Origin: Paenibacillus sp. UBA6285
GTDB lineage: Bacteria; Bacillota; Bacilli; Paenibacillales; Paenibacillaceae
Direction of reading: 5' to 3'
Assembly: GCA_002438345.1 (NCBI GenBank)
Contig: DJUJ01000202.1
Span: 2,029 to 7,081 of the forward strand
DNA length: 5,053 bases
Of the stretch, positions 1 through 5,053 are shown piece by piece; position 1 is the stretch's first letter, and each line of letters begins with the position of its first letter. The notes under the pieces were generated by a model, which was given only the letters and a program-made list of their open reading frames with translations, searched no databases and was not told the DNA's origin. Made by a program: the position numbers and the translations under genes.

Positions 1-28
1 ATTGCTTTGAACATAGATTACAAATTTG

Positions 29-36
29 AAAGGGGA
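29..36 (+). promoter_or_regulatory. Ribosome binding site of the solute-binding lipoprotein gene; decides a TTG start
   Basis: The sequence AAAGGGGA lies 8 bases (counted from the last G) upstream of a TTG codon at 44. An earlier in-frame TTG at 26 would place this site inside the coding region and has no comparable site before it. The TTG at 44 is therefore the better start, and it gives a compact lipoprotein signal peptide beginning M-K-T-K-K-K. Confidence 0.8.
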
Positions 37-43
37 AAATACA

Positions 44-115
44 TTGAAGACTAAGAAAAAGATGCTTCTCAGTGTGATGTCTACCTTGCTATTGACGACT
101 TTGGTGGCGGGATGT
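44..115 (+). other. Lipoprotein (type II) signal peptide and lipobox
   Basis: Codons 1-24 of the binding protein form a signal sequence: positive residues K2-K6, a Leu/Thr/Ser-rich hydrophobic core (about 7-20), then L-V-A-G-C with the modified Cys at residue 24. Cleavage before this Cys by lipoprotein signal peptidase and lipid attachment are expected from the established lipobox rule. Confidence 0.9.
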
Positions 116-1729
116 GGTGGTAACAATTCAAGCGCTCCAGCTACAACTGCTGAACCAGAGAAAGATGGAGGAACAGCGGTCAACACAGCAACTGAAGCTC
201 CAGTGTCAGACTTGTATGAGTTAGGGAAAGAACCGCTTGAAGTATCTTTCTACGGAAATTACGGTTGGTATCAAATGCCAAAATGGGGCAAAGATGCTGC
301 TTCCAAATGGATATTAGATAATTTGAAAATCAATGTCACTGGAATTAGCTCGGGTGGTAATAACGCTCAAAAGCTGCAAACGATGATCGTTGGTAACGAG
401 CTACCGGATATTGTGTGGACCGAGAAAGGTGCTGACGTAGAGCGTCTTCGTCAAGCGGATATGCTAGTTCCTTTGGATGAATATATTGATAAATATCCAA
501 ACTTTAAAAAGTACTTAACAGCTGGGCATTTGGAATTGCTTCGTTCCCCTGATGGAAAAATCTATCAGCTCCCGAATTATTATACAACACAACCTAACGG
601 AAATGCCGGTTATGCGATCAATAAAAAGATTTACAAAGAACTAGGTTCTCCTAAGCTAGAGACTACGGATGATTTGTATGCTTACCTAAATGCTGTTAAA
701 GCGAAGTTCCCTGACGTTATTCCGTTCGAGACTGGCTTAGCGAAAGATGGTAATGGTATTGATCAGTTGTTCTCCTCTTTTAAAGAGAATAACCTTTCGT
801 ATACTAGAATATACGCAGTTCCTGATGGCGACAAAATGGCTTCGATTTACAAAGATGAAGGGTTCCGTGAGTCCGTTGTATTTGGTGCCAAATTAATGCG
901 TGAGAAGCTAATGACGCAGGATGCGAATACCCAAACGGAAGATCAAATTAGAGAGAAAGCGATGAATGGCAAATTTGCTGTGATTGCGACATTCGATCCG
1001 ATGAAGTTGCTCGCTACCGCTGATGAAGAGATGAAGAAGAACAATCCAGAAGATGGTTATATGTTCATTAAACCAATTTACAAACCGGGCTTGGATCAAA
1101 GTAAGATTACTCCAGGAACGTACAATCAGCTTGGTTGGAACGTTGCTACAATCACTAAAAACGCTAAAAATCCTGAGGCTGTGTTCGCTATGCTTGACTG
1201 GATGACAGGTCCAGAAGGGAATATGGTACTTAACTGGGGACCTCCAGGACCAGATACTTATTGGGATGGTTTTGAAGCAGATGGCGTTACCCCTAAATTT
1301 AATAAAGAAAAATATTTGAATGAACCAGAAGATTTATCCGAAATTAGCGGCAAAGCTGGTGATTTGGTATGGGTTGGTAACACGGTTTTCTTGGATAATA
1401 CGAAGAAAAAATTTCTGGAAACTCTTCCCGCTGACAAGATTGACTTTAGCAACCGTTGGCAGATGGAAGTAACATGGGCTTCCCAAGGTGACTTTACGGA
1501 GTTCCTAAATTGGGATCCGGCTCCAGACAGTGAAGAAGGTATTATCAGACAAAGCGTTAGAGATATCTGGCTGACAGCTAGAGCAAAATCAATGTACGCA
1601 AAAACTGATGAAGAAGCATTAGCCATTATTGACAAAGCACATGATGATTCCATGAAGGTTGGCTATGAGAAATTCCTTGATTATGTAACAAAAGTATGGA
1701 CAGAAAACAAGAAGGCTTTAGGAAAATAG
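44..1729 (+). CDS. ABC transporter extracellular solute-binding lipoprotein (family 1, LplA-like; probable sugar/oligosaccharide)
   Basis: This is the substrate-capturing component of an ABC importer, anchored to the outer face of the membrane. With the TTG start at 44 it has 561 residues, in the normal range for the large LplA-type binding proteins. A basic start (KTKKK) and a hydrophobic stretch lead to the lipobox V-A-G-C, with the lipidated Cys at residue 24. A flexible linker rich in Ser, Ala, Thr, Glu and Gly follows to about residue 60. The binding fold begins near residue 65 (LEVSFYGNYGWY). Family hallmarks are GNELPDIVW (117-125), ADMLVPLDEYID (138-149), DGKIYQLPN (170-178) and AGYAINKKIYKELG (188-201). 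Known family members bind sugars or oligosaccharides; the ligand here cannot be read from sequence. No permease or ATPase gene is visible, so these may lie upstream or elsewhere. A terminator follows closely, making this the last gene of its transcript. The reading frame is intact. Confidence 0.93.
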   Translation: MKTKKKMLLSVMSTLLLTTLVAGCGGNNSSAPATTAEPEKDGGTAVNTATEAPVSDLYELGKEPLEVSFYGNYGWYQMPKWGKDAASKWILDNLKINVTGISSGGNNAQKLQTMIVGNELPDIVWTEKGADVERLRQADMLVPLDEYIDKYPNFKKYLTAGHLELLRSPDGKIYQLPNYYTTQPNGNAGYAINKKIYKELGSPKLETTDDLYAYLNAVKAKFPDVIPFETGLAKDGNGIDQLFSSFKENNLSYTRIYAVPDGDKMASIYKDEGFRESVVFGAKLMREKLMTQDANTQTEDQIREKAMNGKFAVIATFDPMKLLATADEEMKKNNPEDGYMFIKPIYKPGLDQSKITPGTYNQLGWNVATITKNAKNPEAVFAMLDWMTGPEGNMVLNWGPPGPDTYWDGFEADGVTPKFNKEKYLNEPEDLSEISGKAGDLVWVGNTVFLDNTKKKFLETLPADKIDFSNRWQMEVTWASQGDFTEFLNWDPAPDSEEGIIRQSVRDIWLTARAKSMYAKTDEEALAIIDKAHDDSMKVGYEKFLDYVTKVWTENKKALGK

Positions 1730-1740
1730 TAATCAGTAAT

Positions 1741-1777
1741 ACGAAGGTTAGCTACTTACTAGCAAGCCTTCGTTTTT
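1741..1777 (+). terminator. Rho-independent terminator after the solute-binding protein gene
   Basis: ACGAAGGTTAGCT (1741-1753) can pair with AGCAAGCCTTCGT (1761-1773) across a 7-base loop. The 13-position stem has 11 Watson-Crick pairs, one G-T wobble and one A-A mismatch. A run of five T (1773-1777) ends the structure. It starts 11 bases after the stop codon. There is no matching T-run on the opposite strand, so it should act only on + strand transcription. It separates the lipoprotein gene from the regulator genes. Confidence 0.88.
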
Positions 1778-1824
1778 ACGTTCTATTCTAGGACTCATTT
1801 TTAAAAAGCTGTTTAACAAATGAA

Positions 1825-1833
1825 TGGTATACT
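1825..1833 (+). promoter_or_regulatory. Candidate extended -10 promoter for the response regulator/kinase operon
   Basis: TGGTATACT contains a TATACT hexamer (5 of 6 matches to TATAAT) preceded by the TGN extended -10 element. No good -35 box lies 16-18 bases upstream. A TTAACA at 1813-1818 is only 9 bases away, too close to serve. An A/T-rich palindrome, TTTTTAAAAA (1798-1807), lies just upstream. Transcription would start near 1840, leaving a leader of about 58 bases. The position after the terminator and before the regulator gene is right, but this is a motif call only. Confidence 0.4.
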
Positions 1834-1880
1834 GGAAAAGAGTAATGGCAGAATTTAGAGGGATGGGTTTAATGCATTTC

Positions 1881-1888
1881 AAAGGGGG
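1881..1888 (+). promoter_or_regulatory. Ribosome binding site of the response regulator gene
   Basis: AAAGGGGG precedes three consecutive in-frame start-type codons: GTG 1892, TTG 1895 and ATG 1898. The distances from the last G are 3, 6 and 9 bases. The ATG at 1898 has the best spacing and codon, and it gives the usual receiver-domain start M-Y-N-V-L-L-V-D-D-E. Confidence 0.8.
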
Positions 1889-1897
1889 ACAGTGTTG

Positions 1898-3484
1898 ATG
1901 TACAACGTATTATTAGTAGACGATGAGATGCTTGATCTGGAAGGTATGAGACAATTTATTCCTTGGAATGAGCTTGGTATGGAAGTTGTGAAGACAGCGA
2001 ATAACGCGTTTACCGCGTGCGATATTTTAGATCAGCATGTTATTGATATTATCGTTAGTGATGTGAATATGCCGAATATGTCGGGTCTAGAGCTGGCTCG
2101 AATTGCCATAGAGAAAAAAAAGGATATACGCGTGATATTTGTAAGCGGTTACCAGGATTTCAGCTATGTTAAGCAAGCGCTGTCGCTAAAGGCATATAGT
2201 TACGTCCTTAAGCCAATGGATGACAATGAACTCATTGCTGCACTTCAGAAAGTAAGACAGGATTTAGACGATGAACGTAAACGTCGTGATGTCGAAGAAG
2301 CCTATCAGCATATGATTCCTATGGCCAAAAATGATTTGTTGATACGCTTGTTTGAAGGGGAATGGGAAGGGGAAGAGGGTAACCAGGCTGGAATGTTGTC
2401 ACTTGTGAAGTCATACGGTCTGGATCAGCTGAATTGGCCTGTTCGTGTAGCCGTCTTGGAGCTTGACTATTTCAACTGGCTTCAAGGAAAGGATAATCTA
2501 TCTAAACATCAAATGGCCAAGGACTTCCTTTATGAAGTGAATAGAATAGGTCAGAAGCACGGTATGCCACATTGTTACAAGGTATCGTCCTATCGGATCG
2601 CGTTGTTGATAAACGAACCAGAAATGGAAAAGTTCACTGAGGATATTTATGCCTTGATTCGCGCGAAGTTTCCAGTCACAATGACCGTGGGTGTTGGTAA
2701 ACCAACGTTTGCTATGGAACAGGTCCACATCTCCTATCGACAAGCCATGGAAGCTGTGGACGGAAAGATGTTTATTGGCAAAGGCAATCTTATTATGTAT
2801 GAAACCGTTAGCAGTGAACCTGGAATGATCGATGCTCGTATGCTAGATACCCGTATGGATACGTTGTTTAAAGCGATGAAAGAATATGAGTTAGTTCTTA
2901 TTTATGATGAGATCGACGAGCTGTTCCGCTCTGTTAGTAGTTTAAGATCCAAATTCACTATTCATAATCTGGCAATGTATATCATTTGGAAGCTGGATCA
3001 GCAGTTGAAGGATGTTAGTGAGGATTTATTTGAAATTTTAGGTATGGAGATACATAGTTTAGATGTCTTACACCAATTCGATACGATTAGTGATATTCGC
3101 TCTTGGCTCGTACTCAAAACGTTTGAGATCTCCGAGTACCTGCGTAGCAAATCAGATTCTGTGAACCATAAATTGATTAGAGAAATCATCCAAATGATGA
3201 AGGACAGGATGAGTGATAACTTTACGCTTAAAGATATTGCGCAGCAATTCTCTTTCTCTCCTAACTATTTGGGATATTTATTCAAAGAGGAAACTGGGAA
3301 AACGTTCAGTGAAGTACTCAATCAGCTTCGAATGGAACAAGCGGGCAAGCTTTTGAAAGATCCGACATGTAAAATCTATGAAATCGCGAACAAGGTGGGC
3401 TACCGTTATCTCCCATACTTCAGCAGACAGTTCAAAGAGGCATATGGTATGACACCAATGGAATACCGTAAGCGCGACAAGTGA
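1898..3484 (+). CDS. Response regulator, receiver plus AraC-type DNA-binding domain (YesN-like)
   Basis: This is a cytoplasmic two-component transcription regulator of 528 residues, a typical length for the long YesN-type regulators. The receiver domain (about 3-120) carries the acidic pair D8/D9, the phosphoacceptor D55 (in IIVSDVNMPNMSG), the switch residue S83 (in FVSGYQDF) and the conserved K105-P106. The middle part (about 178-303) looks like a degenerate GGDEF-type fold: a strand WPVRVAVLELDYF from W180, MTVGVG at 262-267 and SYRQAMEAV from 279. It lacks a catalytic GGDEF motif. A helical stretch leads to the AraC domain (about 428-528), with a first helix-turn-helix near 443-467 (TLKDIAQQFSFSPNYLGYLF) and a second near 492-517, closing with the signature GMTPMEYR. 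The gene is followed 16 bases later by the kinase gene, so the two are probably co-transcribed. Targets are inferred to be transporter and carbohydrate-use genes. In AraC helix 2 the common Asp/Asn after GY-x is Tyr (GYRYLPYF). Confidence 0.94.
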   Translation: MYNVLLVDDEMLDLEGMRQFIPWNELGMEVVKTANNAFTACDILDQHVIDIIVSDVNMPNMSGLELARIAIEKKKDIRVIFVSGYQDFSYVKQALSLKAYSYVLKPMDDNELIAALQKVRQDLDDERKRRDVEEAYQHMIPMAKNDLLIRLFEGEWEGEEGNQAGMLSLVKSYGLDQLNWPVRVAVLELDYFNWLQGKDNLSKHQMAKDFLYEVNRIGQKHGMPHCYKVSSYRIALLINEPEMEKFTEDIYALIRAKFPVTMTVGVGKPTFAMEQVHISYRQAMEAVDGKMFIGKGNLIMYETVSSEPGMIDARMLDTRMDTLFKAMKEYELVLIYDEIDELFRSVSSLRSKFTIHNLAMYIIWKLDQQLKDVSEDLFEILGMEIHSLDVLHQFDTISDIRSWLVLKTFEISEYLRSKSDSVNHKLIREIIQMMKDRMSDNFTLKDIAQQFSFSPNYLGYLFKEETGKTFSEVLNQLRMEQAGKLLKDPTCKIYEIANKVGYRYLPYFSRQFKEAYGMTPMEYRKRDK

Positions 3485-3485
3485 T

Positions 3486-3490
3486 GGGGG
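3486..3490 (+). promoter_or_regulatory. Ribosome binding site of the histidine kinase gene
   Basis: GGGGG ends 10 bases before ATG 3501. It begins one base after the stop codon of the regulator gene, so translation of the two genes is probably coupled. The kinase frame has a stop (TGA 3492-3494) just upstream, which makes ATG 3501 the first possible start in that frame. Confidence 0.65.
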
Positions 3491-3500
3491 ATGATGTTCC

Positions 3501-5053
3501 ATGAAACAGCCAAGAAGACATAAGTATGTGCCGATTGGGTATAAATTAATGCTGACGTATATGTTTTTTATAATTATCCCTATATCCCTGATCGGGTTCG
3601 TCTCTCACTCCATGTACAATGATTCATTACGCGAGCATATTAATACGAACATTAAAGGAACGTTACTGCAGATTCGTGACAATATTGATTATAAAATGGA
3701 CGAAGTTACTCGAATATCAACGCAATTATATAGTGATTTTGATTTCTATCGGAATCTACGAAGTTATGAGGAAGGCTGGGAAAATTACGATCGGATGTCT
3801 AAAAAGGTACTTCCGAAGCTGGACGTAGCTATCCAATCTACAGGCTTAAAGGTTGGGATGTCGCTATTCTTAATGAATGAATCGATCCCTGAGATCTACT
3901 CGAATTCACTTGAGGGTTATCTCGATAATAGTAGCTTTTATCATCTTTACCACATGAAACGAATTAAAGGGAAATCTTGGTATTATGATTTTCCAACTGA
4001 AAAATATGCTGAAACTATGAAATGGTGGCAGATTGAGAGCGATGTAGAGAATAATCGCATCTCGTTGCTCCGTAGATTAATTGATACATATGAACCTCTT
4101 GAGCCAAAGGAGATAGGGTTCCTGCGGATTAATGTAGGAATTCCAGATCTGTTCGACAGTGTCAATTATACGAAGATAGGTAAAGGAAGTAATCTAATTA
4201 TAAAGAACGAGTTTGGAAAAACGATGTATCAATCGGGAGAACTACCAAAGAACTACACCGATGAAACCGAACTTAATAAGGATTACTTGACGATTAGAGA
4301 AACAGTTATGGTTGCTAACCAAGCTTGGCAATTAATTGCGCTTGTTCCTACTACAATCCTTGAAAAGGATGCAATGAAGGTACGTCTGTTTATTATTTTA
4401 ATGTGTCTCATATGTTGTGTGGTCTTTAGCTTCGTCGGCATATTTATATCTCGATATTTTTCGATTCGGATTAATAAATTCGTATATGTGCTTAATGCCT
4501 ATCGGGAAGGTGATCTTCACAAGCGTATAAAATATCGAGGCAAGGATGAGTTCTCTCAGATAGCAACCGCGCTGAATGATATGGGTGAGAATATTGATAT
4601 GTTGATTAAAGAGGTATATCTGACGCAGCTCCAGAAGAAGGAAGCGGAGCTTGAAATTCTACAGTCGCAAATCAATCCACATTTCCTGTACAATACTTTG
4701 TCCTCTATTATTCAATTAGCCAAGTTTGGTCAAAATGAGAAACTGCAGAAGATGGTACTGGAATTAGCGAAGTTTTATCGCCTAACGCTTAATGAAGGTC
4801 GTACGATGATTCCGGTTCCAACTGAAATTGAGCAGGCAAATGCATATTTGGAAATTCAGAAAATTAAATACGGTGACCGTTTGGAGGTTATGTTTGATTT
4901 CGATACAGAGATCTGGCCTTATGAGACCATTAAACTGATTCTACAACCATTTATAGAGAATGTGTTGAAGCATGCTTGGTGTGGTGATCATATTCATTTG
5001 CGGATTGTTGGCCGTAAGGAAGACGATAATATTCTGTTCCGTATCATTGACGA
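3501..5053 (+). CDS. Membrane sensor histidine kinase, YesM-like, partial (3' end beyond window)
   Basis: This is the sensor partner of the preceding regulator. 517 complete codons are visible from ATG 3501, with no stop before the window ends. Membrane helix 1 is at about 17-34 (LMLTYMFFIIIPISLIGF) and helix 2 at about 296-317 (LFIILMCLICCVVFSFVGIFIS). Between them are about 260 extracellular residues, the size of the Cache-like sensor usual for this family. A HAMP domain follows (about 318-372, with AYREGDLHKRI and GKDEFSQIA). The dimerisation/phosphotransfer domain has phosphoacceptor H394 in QINPHFLYNTL. The ATP-binding domain has its N-box Asn at 487 (LILQPFIENVLKHAW). The visible part ends at IID (515-517) plus two bases GA, where family members have the D-[DN]-G box of the ATP lid. 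About 60-80 residues are probably missing, judged from the family's usual length. The gene is not broken; only the window edge truncates it. The ligand is unknown. Confidence 0.93.
   Translation, partial: MKQPRRHKYVPIGYKLMLTYMFFIIIPISLIGFVSHSMYNDSLREHINTNIKGTLLQIRDNIDYKMDEVTRISTQLYSDFDFYRNLRSYEEGWENYDRMSKKVLPKLDVAIQSTGLKVGMSLFLMNESIPEIYSNSLEGYLDNSSFYHLYHMKRIKGKSWYYDFPTEKYAETMKWWQIESDVENNRISLLRRLIDTYEPLEPKEIGFLRINVGIPDLFDSVNYTKIGKGSNLIIKNEFGKTMYQSGELPKNYTDETELNKDYLTIRETVMVANQAWQLIALVPTTILEKDAMKVRLFIILMCLICCVVFSFVGIFISRYFSIRINKFVYVLNAYREGDLHKRIKYRGKDEFSQIATALNDMGENIDMLIKEVYLTQLQKKEAELEILQSQINPHFLYNTLSSIIQLAKFGQNEKLQKMVLELAKFYRLTLNEGRTMIPVPTEIEQANAYLEIQKIKYGDRLEVMFDFDTEIWPYETIKLILQPFIENVLKHAWCGDHIHLRIVGRKEDDNILFRIID

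Noticed and set aside
7..19. TTGAAC (7-12) and TAGATT (14-19) as promoter boxes for the binding-protein gene.
   Set aside because: The two hexamers are one base apart, and a correctly spaced -10 for TTGAAC would overlap the ribosome binding site. The real promoter is probably upstream of the window.
26..43. In-frame TTG at 26 as the start of the binding-protein gene (6 extra residues).
   Set aside because: The strong AAAGGGGA site lies downstream of it and is well spaced for the TTG at 44. No ribosome binding site precedes position 26.
1258..1653. Open frame of 131 codons on the minus strand, opposite the binding-protein gene.
   Set aside because: It has no ribosome binding site before the start and no recognisable protein features. 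The + strand frame is a clear family member, so this is a shadow frame.
1813..1833. TTAACA (1813-1818) paired with TATACT (1828-1833) as a standard -35/-10 promoter.
   Set aside because: The spacer is only 9 bases, far below the usual 16-18. Only the extended -10 reading was kept.
2140..2153. TGTAAGCGGTTACC, 13 of 14 matches to the catabolite-response (cre) consensus TGWNANCGNTNWCA.
   Set aside because: It lies inside the receiver coding region and spells the conserved SGY segment. By rough base-frequency reasoning, about one single-mismatch site is expected by chance in a window this size.
2800..2813. TGAAACCGTTAGCA, a second 13 of 14 match to the cre consensus.
   Set aside because: It is deep inside the regulator coding region, over 900 bases from any gene start. 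It is compatible with chance, and no promoter-proximal match was seen.
3619..3828. Open frame of 69 codons on the + strand inside the kinase gene.
   Set aside because: It overlaps the kinase's extracellular sensor coding region in another frame and has no ribosome binding site. The kinase frame is continuous through it.

Overview
The window looks like the chromosome of a low-to-mid GC Gram-positive bacterium, most likely Paenibacillus or a close relative. The evidence is strong purine-rich ribosome binding sites (AAAGGGG, AAAGGGGG), a TTG start, a Gram-positive type lipoprotein signal, and a large LplA-like solute-binding lipoprotein beside a YesN/YesM-type two-component pair. This combination is highly amplified in Paenibacillus genomes. 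The genus is inferred from gene content, not from a marker gene.

Layout: all three genes lie on the + strand. Positions 44-1729 encode a complete solute-binding lipoprotein of an ABC importer, probably for a carbohydrate or oligosaccharide. It is followed at once by a well-formed intrinsic terminator (1741-1777). A 168-base gap (1730-1897) holds that terminator, a plausible extended -10 promoter and a strong RBS. Positions 1898-3484 encode a complete response regulator with an N-terminal receiver domain, a middle region resembling a degenerate GGDEF fold, and a C-terminal AraC-type DNA-binding domain. Sixteen bases later, position 3501 starts the partner membrane histidine kinase. It stays open to the window end and is cut off inside its ATP-binding domain.

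How the genes probably work together: the lipoprotein captures a substrate outside the membrane for an ABC permease not seen here. The kinase senses an extracellular cue through a domain of about 260 residues between two membrane helices, and phosphorylates the regulator at Asp55. The regulator then controls transporter and associated catabolic genes. The link between the regulator pair and this lipoprotein rests on adjacency and on precedent for the families. No operator was identified.

I found no mobile element, CRISPR array, RNA gene, origin or frameshift. The region reads as ordinary sugar-uptake and sensing biology. I do not see a convincing undescribed system; the findings are modest points worth checking.
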